DNA of 64,000 nt from Candidatus Alloclostridium intestinigallinarum (GCA_904382605.1 CAJFJA010000011.1:1-64000), one strand, 5' to 3'. Shown: positions 7,841 to 17,917, counted from the first letter of the stretch. Notes: generated from the sequence alone by a model not told the origin. Made by a program: numbers and translations.

Positions 7841-8128
7841 ATGCGTGAAGTGAAGTGGATACCCCAGCCGGACGGCTCTGTTCTTGTAGAGGGACTCTCC
7901 ATTGAAGAAATGGAATACCTTGCCTCGTCATCGCCGTATTCGATAGACGAAGATGTCTCGGGGCCGCCTGAGTGTTTTGAAGAGCCGAAAATCGTAAAGT
8001 GGATACCCCAGCCGGACGGTTCTGTTCTTGTGGAAGGGCTTTCCATTGATGAAATGGAGTACCTTGCCTCGTCATCGCCGTATTCGGTGAACGACGACCT
8101 TTCCGACCCGCCGGAAGAATTCCTTTGA
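7841..8128 (+). CDS. small protein built of two near-identical 47-residue repeats
   Basis: A 95-residue acidic protein consisting of a tandem duplication. Each half has VKWIPQPDGSVLVEGLSI, then E/D-EMEYLASSSPYS and a short variable acidic tail. The DNA is duplicated too (about 7850-7955 against 7998-8100), so the event is recent. AAGGAGG lies eight bases before the ATG. It is co-transcribed with the lipoprotein gene and ends just before a strong terminator. No signal peptide or membrane segment is visible, so it is probably cytoplasmic. The family is not recognised. Confidence 0.75.
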   Translation: MREVKWIPQPDGSVLVEGLSIEEMEYLASSSPYSIDEDVSGPPECFEEPKIVKWIPQPDGSVLVEGLSIDEMEYLASSSPYSVNDDLSDPPEEFL

Positions 8129-8136
8129 CCTCACCT

Positions 8137-8164
8137 GCCCTCGCAATGCGAGGGCTTTTTCCTT
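8137..8164 (+). terminator. terminator of the plus-strand cassette
   Basis: GCCCTCGC AAT GCGAGGGC followed by TTTTTCCTTTT. The T tract exists only in the rightward direction, so leftward transfer transcription should pass through. A second GC hairpin (8184-8201, GGGGCGG/CCGCCCC) followed by GTATTTTT is a backup. Confidence 0.85.
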
Positions 8165-8230
8165 TTGCCATATTTTCTCCTAAGGGGCGGTTTCCCGCCC
8201 CGTATTTTTAATTTTGCGGTGGCGGAGGCT

Positions 8231-8518
8231 CTACGCCCCCTGGCTGTACCAGGCGTACAAGCCGCCGATAATGCTGCCTGCCACGACAGCCAGCACAAAC
8301 AGTATTACAATACCTATAATGAACTGTTTGAGTATCTCTTTCGCTTCCTTACGCTTGTCGCCGGAAGTGGCGGTTATATACCTGACCGCCATATAAATTA
8401 CCCAAAGCACCACCACTGCCGCGAGTATACCGAATACCCAAGGCGTAACGGTGTTTATCAATGTGTTTAACCTTGCGGATATATCGTCAAGGTTGGTCTG
8501 CAAATCTCCTGTCGTCAT
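8231..8518 (-). CDS. pilin-like conjugal transfer membrane protein
   Basis: A 95-residue protein with two long hydrophobic helices: about 28-50 (VFGILAAVVVLWVIYMAVRY) and 65-90 (FIIGIVILFVLAVVAGSII), separated by a short charged loop (SGDKRKEAKE). This two-helix layout is that of VirB2/TrbC-like pilins and of the Mbov_0395 pilin-like family (from memory). AAAAGGAG precedes the ATG. It lies 15 bp downstream of the giant Ig-like protein gene in the same operon. It probably oligomerises as the membrane part of the channel or pilus. No separate signal peptide is evident. Confidence 0.8.
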   Translation of the reverse strand: MTTGDLQTNLDDISARLNTLINTVTPWVFGILAAVVVLWVIYMAVRYITATSGDKRKEAKEILKQFIIGIVILFVLAVVAGSIIGGLYAWYSQGA

Positions 8519-8533
8519 AAGCTGATTCTCCTT

Positions 8534-11500
8534 TTAAGATTTTATCTTTCGTTTTGCCACTATCAGTACAATAACTCCCACGACCGCCACCGCGCCGACC
8601 GCGATTATTACTATCGAGATAGTGGATAAACGGTAAGGTATTTCAAACGTAATTGTCGAAACATTTCCCAGCGAATCGGTGACGGTTATCACATATTCGC
8701 CGTTTTCGGTAAACGTCTGGCCTACCTTGCAGGACAGCGGTGCGCCGTCCTTTGTTGCTACAATTGTCACATTGTCCTTTGATATGGAAGAAAGCGTAAC
8801 ACTTCCGTTCTCGCCCAGCGTAAGTTCCGCTTCGGGGGGAATATTATCAACGACTACGGCGAGCATGTATGCTTGTCCGCCGGGCGCGCAGAGCGCAAGC
8901 TCGTAACTTCCGCTTTCTGTCAAGGACAGCTTACCGCCTTCAATCGCCGCCTGAACACTCTGCCCGTCCTTAGTTGCGGACACAAGCGACGTCCCGATTT
9001 CAAACTCATAGTCAAAGATTTGATATTCGCGCTCTATTATAATGAACACAAGTGAAACTGCATTACCCGTGACGTCCGTCAGCGTTACGCTGTAATCACC
9101 GGCGGCACTCAGTTTTACACTGCTTGCCGTCTGCTGTTCGCCGTTCACGGTTACTATGCCGCCCGCTTCGTCAATCTTTATTTCAACGGCAGATGATGTA
9201 ACCTGCCCGTTTATCACGGACGATGTATATTTTACACTGCGGTCTATATTGAACGATACGGACGATGTATTGCCCGTCAGGTCAGACAGCCTGATATAGT
9301 AGGCTCCTTCGTCCGAAAACGTCTGTCCGCTGGCTATTTCTCCTATAATGCTGCCCGACGCACTCATCCGAACTGCACGCACAACGTCCTCACCAAACGT
9401 GATTGTCACGCTGTTATTGCCTGTGCCGCCGTTTATGCCGCCGGAAAGCGTATATTCGGGCGGAGCCGTATCTATGATGACGGTTATGTGCGCCGAGTTG
9501 CCGTAGTAGTCTATAATGTCTATATCGTATCTGCCGTCCTCTTTGATTGGCGTGCCGTTTTCGACGGCAAAGCCGTTCGACGTCACATACTCAAACGACG
9601 AATACAATTCGTCCACGGTAACCGTAATAGGATGGGCGGAGTAATAAATTCCGTCTATAAGCTGATAATTACCGACACTTGACTTGATAGTAAAAGATAC
9701 TTTGGTGTCCAGAAGAACGCTGAATACAGCCTCGTTGCCGGCATAATCGGTCAGATAGAAGGTATATCGACCGTCTGAAGAGAACATATCGCCCTTATTG
9801 AATGATGTGGTAAATATTGTGGTGGTAGCATATTTTGAGCGCACTCCGTCTTCCGACCACATTATGTAAAAGGGTTGGTTCGTACTCATTTCTTCCGATA
9901 GTGCCAATTCTGTGCCGTCCGACAGCACTACCTTATACTCCGCCATAATGCAATCTATCGCAAAGGTGTACTCTATGAATAAGTTGTCGTCAAGCTTGTC
10001 TGCAAGGAACAGCTTGTACTCGTAGCAGTTTTCCGCTGTTGCCGAATATAATGCGGTGTAATTGCCGGTTGCAGCCGAATAAGACAACTGATAGTTACTC
10101 TCGTTCCATACAATCCATTCTTCTCCCTGCCAGATGTAAGTGGTAAGGTCGTAATCTCCGGAGAATACGAAAGTAACATCGGTATTTGTCGTCTTACCGG
10201 CGCTCACTCCGGAAAGTCTTCCCGTAGGCAGTCCTTTTGTGTAAAATACAGGCCCCAATTCAACCACACGCCCGAACATATCGGTGACTCTCGCTATATA
10301 TTTACCGCCCACGGTGAATGTGTAGTTAGTAGTAGAAGCGGTTACAGGCGTACCGTTGCTGTCTTCTGTTATCTCCGTTTCACTCCCGTCAGCAGATACG
10401 CGGTAAATTTTTATGCTTGTCAATGCGTTATAACTTTCCGACGTGCGGAAATAGAAATTTACCTGACGTATCGAGTCCAACGAAGAGTATGTCCAGTACG
10501 GAACTGCGTCCGCAATATAAACGATAAACTCCATTATGTTGCCGGCACGATCATAGATACTGACCGTCCATCTGCCGGACGCATAGGTGTCTGCCGAAAT
10601 CACCGGCAGTGCCTCGCCTTGCAGGCAGGTTATCACCGTTCCGCCGTTTGAGGCTGTAAGCACGTAATATTCGTCTATATTGTCTATACACGACTGCAAA
10701 TCAATCGAGATATAGTACATCGTAGCCGCGTTTTCTTCCAACCAGTCATTTGTTATAGCTATCTGTGACGTCGAGCCGTCTCCGAGCAATACTTCTGCGT
10801 TTATCGTTGGCGCCTGAAAGTCTACATACACTATATATTGCTGTGTATTGCCGCACAGGTCGTATTCAGTCACAAGATAGTAGCCTTGCTGTGCTCCGTC
10901 TATTTCCGCATTAAGAACAGCTCCGTATTCCACGGAATACTGCGCGGGCGAAACGGCGGCAGTGGCGTCTCCGAGGAAATCAAAGCGAATCTTGCCCGCA
11001 AAATTGCCGTAGGAAAGTTTTGGTGCGGTAAATACAAAGCCGCTACGGATAAGGTATATAGGCAAGGCGCTGTATTTATCGTCCAGCCAGGCGGGCACGC
11101 TTATCTTTTGGTCAGTCAGGGCGGACGGGTCGGGGTTGCCGTTCTCGTCCATTATCGTGTAAAAGTCCGTAGTTCCGGCGGCGTTTACAATCGTAGGCTC
11201 GCTTGCCACATACTTAGACGCATAGCTACGTACGGCACTCATCAGAATATCCTCGTCGGTATATATTTGGGAAATATTCTCATTGGACGCCGCCACATAA
11301 AGCCAGCCGGTGGACAGTGCCGTTACGCGATATTCGTATTCTTTTGTAATTGCCCAGCTTAGCGCCGAGTCATAACTTGCAAAGGAATATTTTCCGCTAA
11401 TATTGTCTTTTCCCTGCACTCCGAACACTCTCGCAGGCAAATTTACCACATAAAAGCTGTTTATTTTGAATCCGTCGCGTATCAGCAATTCATTGCCGAA

Positions 11501-14404
11501 ATCAGATATATTACTTATCAACAGTTCGTAGACTTCGGAATAGTTGCCGGCTCGGTCTACGGCGTAAATGCGATATGTAGCCATATCGGACAATTCGCCG
11601 TCAAGCATGGCAAAGTCGCTCATGGCGGACATATTGCGGTAATATATTGCCACGATATCGTCCACGGCGCTTATACTCACGCCACTACGCGCATATATCT
11701 TTTGATTGTCGGTTGTCGTGGCTTCCCCAAAACTCAGTGTCGGCGCGGTTTTATCTACCGAAAACGTTTTTTCTATCGAGTTGCCGGCATTGTCGGTTGC
11801 GGTAACTTTGTAGTAGCCGTCTTCGGCGGCATAGAGTTCGCGTGCAGCATAGCCGACGCGCCCGGAAGCAATGCCGGATATATACATTGCAAGGTCGTCG
11901 CGCGAAAAGTATATGTATTTTACTCCGTCATTTTCTATCAGATAATAAGTCGCGCCGATTAGTGCCAGGTTTATTTGGGAAGGCGGAATAGTGCAGCCTA
12001 TTGAGGCCTCGGGCGTGTAGTTTTTGTGCACTTCGACTGCAGCTTCGAGCTTTGCTGCAATTGCGTTCATAGCGGAAGTACGGTCGCTGTAATATACGCG
12101 ATATTCCTCTTCATCTTCAGTATCAAAATACACGGTATTAGACGAATATATCGAATCTGAGTGGATATTGTTCAATATAAGCGCCCAATCGCCGTTTTTC
12201 CAAAGATACAGTGCCGACGAATTTATACCGCTGACTATATCTGAGATAGTAAACGATATGTCTGAATTTGCCCACCCGCCATCAGGGATGTCTCCGTTTG
12301 CGCTGTTGATGTTCAGGACGGGAATAGTAATATCGTAATACAATTTATATGTATCACTGCGATTACCTGCGTTATCGACGGCATAAAACTCATACCAACC
12401 CTCCCCGCTATTGCCGATAGCATAAACGGTGCCTTCCGCCTGCCAGAACGCCCCGCCCGGCGTTTTTACATAATAACTTGCAATACCGCTTGCACTATCG
12501 GCGGCAGTAACTACAATTTTTTGGTTTGTATAGCCGCCGGAAGCAACCGACGCGCTTATGGTCGGGACACCTGTTTCATAATATACTTTATAGGTATCGC
12601 TCCTGTTGCCGGCATAGTCCTCAGCATAAAACTCATACCAACCCTCCCCGCTATTGCCGATAGTATAAGCATTGCCTTCCACCTGTCCGAATGACCCGCC
12701 CGGCGTTTTTACATAATAACTTGCAATACCGCTTGCACTATCGGCGGCTGTAACTACAACTTTTTGATTCGTATAGCCGCCGGAAGCAACCGACGTGCTT
12801 ATGGTCGGGACACCTGTTTCATAATATATTTTATAGGTATCGCTCCTGTTGCCGGCATAGTCCTCGGCATAAAGCTCGTACCAACCCTCCCCGCTATTGC
12901 CGATAGTATAAGCATTGCCTTCCACCTGTCCGAATGACCCGCCCGGCGTTTTTACATAATAACTTGCAATACCGTTTGCATTATCGGCGGCTGTAACTAC
13001 AACTTTTTGGTTCGTATAGCCGCCGGAAGTAACCGACGCGCTTATGGTCGGAACCGTGTAGTCATAGAATATTTTATATGTATCGCTACGGTTTCCCACC
13101 TTATCGACGGCGTAGAACTCGTACCAGCCCTCGCCGGCATTACCTAACACATATGTCGTCCCTGTCACTTGTTCATATGCTCCGCCCGGTACTTTTGCAT
13201 AATAAGCCGATATGCCGCTTCCACCGTCTGAAACCGCTATGCTTATCTTTTGATTGGTATAGCCGCCGGAAGCAATCGACGCGCTTATTTCAGGGGACGA
13301 GCTATCGTAATATACTTTATACGTGCTACTACGGTTACCTGCATTATCGACGGCGTAGAATTCATACCAACCGTTATCATTATTCCCAATGGTGTATGTC
13401 GTCCCCGATACCTGAGTAAATGTCCCGTTCGGAGTTTTTACATAATAAGCCGATATTCCGCTTCCGCTATCAGTTGTTGTAACGACAATTTTTTGATTGG
13501 TATAGCCGCCGGAAGCAACCGACGCGCTTATCGTCGGTGCGGTAGGGTCATAGTATATTTTGTATGTATTGCTCTGGTTTTTTAAGTTATCGACAGCGTA
13601 AAACTCGTACCAGCCTTCACCGCTATTTCCTATCGTATACGTCCTGCTTGACTGTGCAGAGAACGAATTGTTGTTCGGAGTTTTTACATATAAATTCCTC
13701 ACTCCGCTTGCGCTATCGGCAGCAGTAACTACAACTTTTTGGTTGGTATAGCCGCCGGAAGCAACCGACGCGCTTATCGTCGGAGCCGTTGAGTCGTATG
13801 TCACAGTAATACTTGCACCCCAGTCGCGGTCATAAATTGAACGCCAAAACGTACCTTCGGTCTTTATAATATATTCCTCGCCGCTTATGAGTCTGACTCC
13901 TGACAATGCACCTGCTCCGAACGCCATCAGATTCATACCCCCGGCGTCTGTAAGGTCGGTATCCCTTGACACGTTAAAAGCAGTACTGTCTGTGTTAGAA
14001 GTGTCATTTCTCTGGTACATCGTAACAGTAAGCGGCTTGCAGCCTGTTCCTGACCCCCAACTCAAATTTGACGACTCCACATAATATATCAAAATCCCTC
14101 TTGACACGTATTTCCGCGCGCCATTCGTATAATAATACTCACTGAACGTAAAAATACCGGCGTTATAGTTATAAGAAGAACCGTCATACTGCAAATCAAT
14201 AAGCTCGACTGCTGATTGTTCAAATATGGTGGCGCGGCTGTCAATCTGCGCTACGGCGCTTGCCGCTGCATTATCTTCCGCAACAATTTCTGACATCGTT
14301 GCCATTCGCACGACAAGTTGCCCCAGTATCAGAGCGAAGACCACACACAACAGGAGCATACTCAGAAACACGATTGCGATTATATTTTTTTGCGTATTGC
14401 TCAT
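8534..14404 (-). CDS. giant Ig-like repeat surface protein of the conjugative element
   Basis: A 1956-residue protein with an N-terminal signal/anchor helix (about 8-34) and a C-terminal transmembrane segment (about 1925-1948) followed by KRKIKS. The ectodomain is therefore held between two membrane anchors or released after processing. From about 205 to 690 it carries six tandem repeats of about 80 residues, each with SGGYTNQK, GWYEFYAVD and GNRSDTYK. Many diverged bacterial Ig-like modules (patterns such as VTDxxGN) then follow to the C-terminus. Its ATG overlaps the coupling-protein stop (ATGA), so translation is coupled. It occupies the place of the large Mbov_0399-type ICE protein. The likely role is contact with recipient cells. 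No sortase motif is visible. Confidence 0.85.
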   Translation of the reverse strand: MSNTQKNIIAIVFLSMLLLCVVFALILGQLVVRMATMSEIVAEDNAAASAVAQIDSRATIFEQSAVELIDLQYDGSSYNYNAGIFTFSEYYYTNGARKYVSRGILIYYVESSNLSWGSGTGCKPLTVTMYQRNDTSNTDSTAFNVSRDTDLTDAGGMNLMAFGAGALSGVRLISGEEYIIKTEGTFWRSIYDRDWGASITVTYDSTAPTISASVASGGYTNQKVVVTAADSASGVRNLYVKTPNNNSFSAQSSRTYTIGNSGEGWYEFYAVDNLKNQSNTYKIYYDPTAPTISASVASGGYTNQKIVVTTTDSGSGISAYYVKTPNGTFTQVSGTTYTIGNNDNGWYEFYAVDNAGNRSSTYKVYYDSSSPEISASIASGGYTNQKISIAVSDGGSGISAYYAKVPGGAYEQVTGTTYVLGNAGEGWYEFYAVDKVGNRSDTYKIFYDYTVPTISASVTSGGYTNQKVVVTAADNANGIASYYVKTPGGSFGQVEGNAYTIGNSGEGWYELYAEDYAGNRSDTYKIYYETGVPTISTSVASGGYTNQKVVVTAADSASGIASYYVKTPGGSFGQVEGNAYTIGNSGEGWYEFYAEDYAGNRSDTYKVYYETGVPTISASVASGGYTNQKIVVTAADSASGIASYYVKTPGGAFWQAEGTVYAIGNSGEGWYEFYAVDNAGNRSDTYKLYYDITIPVLNINSANGDIPDGGWANSDISFTISDIVSGINSSALYLWKNGDWALILNNIHSDSIYSSNTVYFDTEDEEEYRVYYSDRTSAMNAIAAKLEAAVEVHKNYTPEASIGCTIPPSQINLALIGATYYLIENDGVKYIYFSRDDLAMYISGIASGRVGYAARELYAAEDGYYKVTATDNAGNSIEKTFSVDKTAPTLSFGEATTTDNQKIYARSGVSISAVDDIVAIYYRNMSAMSDFAMLDGELSDMATYRIYAVDRAGNYSEVYELLISNISDFGNELLIRDGFKINSFYVVNLPARVFGVQGKDNISGKYSFASYDSALSWAITKEYEYRVTALSTGWLYVAASNENISQIYTDEDILMSAVRSYASKYVASEPTIVNAAGTTDFYTIMDENGNPDPSALTDQKISVPAWLDDKYSALPIYLIRSGFVFTAPKLSYGNFAGKIRFDFLGDATAAVSPAQYSVEYGAVLNAEIDGAQQGYYLVTEYDLCGNTQQYIVYVDFQAPTINAEVLLGDGSTSQIAITNDWLEENAATMYYISIDLQSCIDNIDEYYVLTASNGGTVITCLQGEALPVISADTYASGRWTVSIYDRAGNIMEFIVYIADAVPYWTYSSLDSIRQVNFYFRTSESYNALTSIKIYRVSADGSETEITEDSNGTPVTASTTNYTFTVGGKYIARVTDMFGRVVELGPVFYTKGLPTGRLSGVSAGKTTNTDVTFVFSGDYDLTTYIWQGEEWIVWNESNYQLSYSAATGNYTALYSATAENCYEYKLFLADKLDDNLFIEYTFAIDCIMAEYKVVLSDGTELALSEEMSTNQPFYIMWSEDGVRSKYATTTIFTTSFNKGDMFSSDGRYTFYLTDYAGNEAVFSVLLDTKVSFTIKSSVGNYQLIDGIYYSAHPITVTVDELYSSFEYVTSNGFAVENGTPIKEDGRYDIDIIDYYGNSAHITVIIDTAPPEYTLSGGINGGTGNNSVTITFGEDVVRAVRMSASGSIIGEIASGQTFSDEGAYYIRLSDLTGNTSSVSFNIDRSVKYTSSVINGQVTSSAVEIKIDEAGGIVTVNGEQQTASSVKLSAAGDYSVTLTDVTGNAVSLVFIIIEREYQIFDYEFEIGTSLVSATKDGQSVQAAIEGGKLSLTESGSYELALCAPGGQAYMLAVVVDNIPPEAELTLGENGSVTLSSISKDNVTIVATKDGAPLSCKVGQTFTENGEYVITVTDSLGNVSTITFEIPYRLSTISIVIIAVGAVAVVGVIVLIVAKRKIKS
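12330..13795 (-). repeat. six tandem ~240-bp coding repeats
   Basis: Six in-frame units encode the 80-residue Ig-like repeat. Units 4, 5 and 6 (roughly 12340-13045) are nearly identical at DNA level, whereas units 1-3 have diverged, which suggests recent duplication of the downstream units and possible length variation. Confidence 0.85.
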
Positions 14405-16662
14405 TTTCCACCTCTCTTGTAGTTATTGCCCATTAAATTTGATATTTCGTTGAATTTCGGGTCAAACACGTCTTTAATAAAGCTCATCAACTTTTTCAAG
14501 CGCAACTTGCCGCTTACGCTTTCGGTATTGCCGTAAATCTGCTCTGCCACAAGATAAAGCTGCTGGGTTTGTGCGTTGGCAGCATATTCGCCGCACATTT
14601 TATACTCGACATCGCTCATACACACTTTGCAGACTTCAAGCTGTGCGGCAAGCTCCTCTATCAACTCATTTATCGCGCCCTCAATATCGGTATCAACGGA
14701 ATTTTCGGTATGAGGTTCTTCCTCATTAAGTTCACCGCCGCTTGCTGGCTGTTCTTCTTGTGAAATAGGCTGCTTGATATTGCTCACAATATCGAATAAT
14801 GCGTCATCTTCGTCAAACACGCGCGCAGGTATTTCTTCTATTGTCCCGGAGTAGCCGGTATCATAGACTTTTTTTGCCTCAAAAAACGGCGTGTGATACG
14901 ACATAACCGGGTATTGACCGAACCGCGCCAGCACGATATGGCCGTAATGCCCTTGTCTGTTCAGCCTCTTTAATTCACCGGTATTAATAAGCGGTATTTC
15001 CTTCGCGCCGGTCTGCGCACTTGACGCCTCGTTATCGTTTGACGACGAAGACATAGACACGCTTTCAACCGTGCGCTTGCCGCACAATTGTGAAAACTCT
15101 TCAACCGTCTTTTCCTCGTCCGTACCGACAAAGATTTTGTTAATGCAGGAGCCTTTGACCACCTCTGCGGTATCGGCACCGTACTTGTCGGACAGCTGTT
15201 TGAACGACTGTACAACCAGCATTAAAAATATGCGGCGCGAACGGGACACAGTTATCAGCGTAGACAGATTGTACAGCTTTGGCATATTTCCGAACTCGTC
15301 CAGAATAAAGTACACGGTGCGTTGCAGCTCTGCGGCTTTTGTAACGCCCTTAGTAAGGTTTATCTGCGCCTTTTCGACAAGCTCTTTATATGCCTGCATA
15401 GTAAACAGCGTCACTAGATTGTGGCGCGTTTCGCGGTGATCGGGAATACGGATAAACAGCGCGGTGGGCTCTTCATCGAATCTGCGCAGGTCGATTTCCG
15501 ACTGCGACGTAAGCGCGCATATGCCGCGGTCTGCAAGCCACGAGATATACTCAGTCACGTCTGAAAGATATGACGTCAAAGTGTTCTCGCGGGTAAGCAA
15601 CACTGTTTTTGCGTGCCCGGGCACCTGGCTGCGCGCAGGGTCGCGTTTGTCAATAAGATACTGAGTAAGCTCTTCAACTTCCGCATTGCAGTATTTTTGC
15701 AGATTGTAGTAAATATTGAACAGGCAGAACTGTTCCTCGCTCATAGTCCCTTCAAGAACGTCCTCACCGAACGCCAGCACCAGCGCAAGAATGAGCGAGC
15801 GCGCTCCCTTTTCCCAGTTAGGCTGCGTCTTGTTTTCAATCGGGCAGATTGCCCACACAAGGTCTTTTGAATACTCGTATATTTCGTCCTGCAAGGTGCG
15901 CTTGCGGGTAACTACTTCTTGCAAAGTGCTGTAAACGGCCCCGTCTTGCGTAATATACTTGCCCGCCGACTGTTTTATGTTATCTAATGATTTTATTTCG
16001 CGTATACGCACCAGAATGGTTTCGCACGGATTCCAGCGGGTAGACTTGTACGGCTCGGCAAGATTAAGTACTATGACGTTATAGCCGCGGGCGCGCAAGC
16101 CCCGGGCATGCGTGTCGTACAGCTCGCCTTTCAGGTCGGCTATTATCATAGACGGCTTGGTTTCGGTTCTGGACATTATTTCGATATTCTGATTGACGCC
16201 GCCGGTAGTCTTTCCTGAGCCGGTCGCGCCGATTATCATTGTATGCGACGGGCGCGTCATCAGAATGTTTACGTCACCTTTTTTCGTCACCTTACTGCCG
16301 ACGACAATGCCGTCCTGCTGCTCCGAACAGTCGGACAGCTTACAGACGGTAAAATCAGGGTTATGCCTGAGTTCCTTATCTGTCTGGAAGTGCGAATTTT
16401 CAAGGTCCGCGTTTTCACGCATTACGTCACGGTTGACGTTCAGCGAGAAATTCATAAGTACCATTACGAAAATTACACCCGTAACAGCCAGGAACACCAG
16501 CCATGTAAATAGGCTCGTATATGACTTGTACCAACCCTCAAACGATATGCCGCGAGTGGTGATGAGGCTACCTATTACTCCCGACAGAACAAGCGCTATC
16601 AAGTCTACCACCGCAAGCAGTATTATTATAGATTTTGTGATACTGCGTTTTTTATTTGCCAT
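14401..16662 (-). CDS. VirD4/TraG-type conjugative coupling protein
   Basis: A 753-residue type IV coupling ATPase that links the relaxosome to the secretion channel. Two N-terminal transmembrane helices (about 9-32 and 45-75) are followed by the motor domain with Walker A GATGSGKT (145-152) and Walker B ending in DE (455-456, ILDEFGNMPKL). A C-terminal acidic tail (from about 640) may contact accessory proteins. The start MANKKRS is chosen because GGAAGGTG precedes ATG 16660-16662. It overlaps the relaxase stop codon by 11 bp. The neighbouring relaxase and MobC-like genes complete a DNA-processing module. Confidence 0.93.
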   Translation of the reverse strand: MANKKRSITKSIIILLAVVDLIALVLSGVIGSLITTRGISFEGWYKSYTSLFTWLVFLAVTGVIFVMVLMNFSLNVNRDVMRENADLENSHFQTDKELRHNPDFTVCKLSDCSEQQDGIVVGSKVTKKGDVNILMTRPSHTMIIGATGSGKTTGGVNQNIEIMSRTETKPSMIIADLKGELYDTHARGLRARGYNVIVLNLAEPYKSTRWNPCETILVRIREIKSLDNIKQSAGKYITQDGAVYSTLQEVVTRKRTLQDEIYEYSKDLVWAICPIENKTQPNWEKGARSLILALVLAFGEDVLEGTMSEEQFCLFNIYYNLQKYCNAEVEELTQYLIDKRDPARSQVPGHAKTVLLTRENTLTSYLSDVTEYISWLADRGICALTSQSEIDLRRFDEEPTALFIRIPDHRETRHNLVTLFTMQAYKELVEKAQINLTKGVTKAAELQRTVYFILDEFGNMPKLYNLSTLITVSRSRRIFLMLVVQSFKQLSDKYGADTAEVVKGSCINKIFVGTDEEKTVEEFSQLCGKRTVESVSMSSSSNDNEASSAQTGAKEIPLINTGELKRLNRQGHYGHIVLARFGQYPVMSYHTPFFEAKKVYDTGYSGTIEEIPARVFDEDDALFDIVSNIKQPISQEEQPASGGELNEEEPHTENSVDTDIEGAINELIEELAAQLEVCKVCMSDVEYKMCGEYAANAQTQQLYLVAEQIYGNTESVSGKLRLKKLMSFIKDVFDPKFNEISNLMGNNYKRGGK

Positions 16663-17917
16663 TTGACACCTTCCTTTGCTGCGTTTGCACCTCGTATTCA
16701 GCTTTGTGCAGTTCTCTTGTAAAGTCGGTTTTCTGTCTTTCAATCGTATTGACCATTGCCCGTGCGATATCGCGTACACCTCTTGCCAGCTGGCTTCTCG
16801 CCTGGCGTGCGATTATCTTCCCGGCGCGCGTCGGCTTTCCGGTCAGCCTGCTCTTCGCCCGGGATACGTTTGCCGCGAGCTTGATTACATAGTTGCCAAG
16901 CCTTGCAGACATATCCTTGCGGATATCTTCGATAACGCGGATATTATCCCAATTAGCAACATTCGTCGCCACGGCGTCGCTATCCGTCGGCAGTTTTTTG
17001 CGCTCTCCGGACACATAGGCGAATCTGCTGTCCGTCATAGCTCTGCGTGCCACATCTTCGCGGTGACTCAGTTCGTTTTGCCATTCGACATACGCGTTTG
17101 CAAGGTCTTTGTCTTTTGATATAAGCAGGTTGACCACCTTGTCCACGTCTTTTCGCAGTTCCGCCATATTCGCACTGTTGTAACCCAGACGTCCGTCCTC
17201 AGGCAGTTTGGCGGCAAGCTGTGTAACTGCTTTTGCGACTTCGTCCGTCCTGTGCGAATACTCGCGCGCCTGTCTTGTGGGATAGCTCTGCTTAATACGT
17301 TCGATAAGCCTGTCGCGCTTGATATGGAGCTGCTGGCGGCGCTCGTCAAGATAGAGATTTGACGATACTACAAAGTTATCTATTGCACGTTGCGAAAACG
17401 TACCTTTCCTCGCATAATTCCCATTCTTCTTCGCACTCTTTTCAAAGAAGGTGAAGTGGATATGGTGGTGGTGCTCCGTATCGGTATGCAGTGAGGCTAT
17501 AAGCTCCACATTCCTGCTGTCGAGGTGCGAGTGGTCCAGCAGGACATTGAAGGTATCATGCAGAAAGTCTATACACGCAGACTTCGATTTAAACTGTTTC
17601 GAGCACTCTTCGTCAAAGGATATAAAGCCGTGCCAGATTATCGACTTCGTCGTTGCAAGGTTCGCCTTGACTTCGTCCAGTTTTTTCTGTGAAAGCACTC
17701 CGTCCTGATTGAACAGTACGTCGCCTTTTTTCATATAGTCGGCATAGTCTTTGTGCGTTTCGGTCTTTTTCTTGTCTTCCATGTACGCCTTGAAGTTGTA
17801 CGGCGCCGTCCAGTTGTAATACGCCCGCCGCTGTGCGTGCTCCACGCGCTGGCGCACACTTGCGGAGCGCGGCGCACTCGCCGTTGTAAACGCTATGTTA
17901 AAAATGATTGCCGGCAT
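16652..17917 (-). CDS. relaxase, MobL-like
   Basis: A 421-residue relaxase expected to nick one strand at oriT and lead it into the recipient. The metal-binding histidine cluster of the HUH fold is visible as four consecutive histidines then I-H-F (149-155, followed by TFFE). Candidate nucleophile tyrosines are in the N-terminal segment (AYYNW, near 32-33). The C-terminal part (about 300-420) is basic and helical. It starts where the MobC-like gene stops and overlaps the coupling-protein gene. The overall pattern resembles the MobL family of Firmicutes; assignment to a MOB class is from memory and would need a profile search. Confidence 0.82.
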   Translation of the reverse strand: MPAIIFNIAFTTASAPRSASVRQRVEHAQRRAYYNWTAPYNFKAYMEDKKKTETHKDYADYMKKGDVLFNQDGVLSQKKLDEVKANLATTKSIIWHGFISFDEECSKQFKSKSACIDFLHDTFNVLLDHSHLDSRNVELIASLHTDTEHHHHIHFTFFEKSAKKNGNYARKGTFSQRAIDNFVVSSNLYLDERRQQLHIKRDRLIERIKQSYPTRQAREYSHRTDEVAKAVTQLAAKLPEDGRLGYNSANMAELRKDVDKVVNLLISKDKDLANAYVEWQNELSHREDVARRAMTDSRFAYVSGERKKLPTDSDAVATNVANWDNIRVIEDIRKDMSARLGNYVIKLAANVSRAKSRLTGKPTRAGKIIARQARSQLARGVRDIARAMVNTIERQKTDFTRELHKAEYEVQTQQRKVSNGK

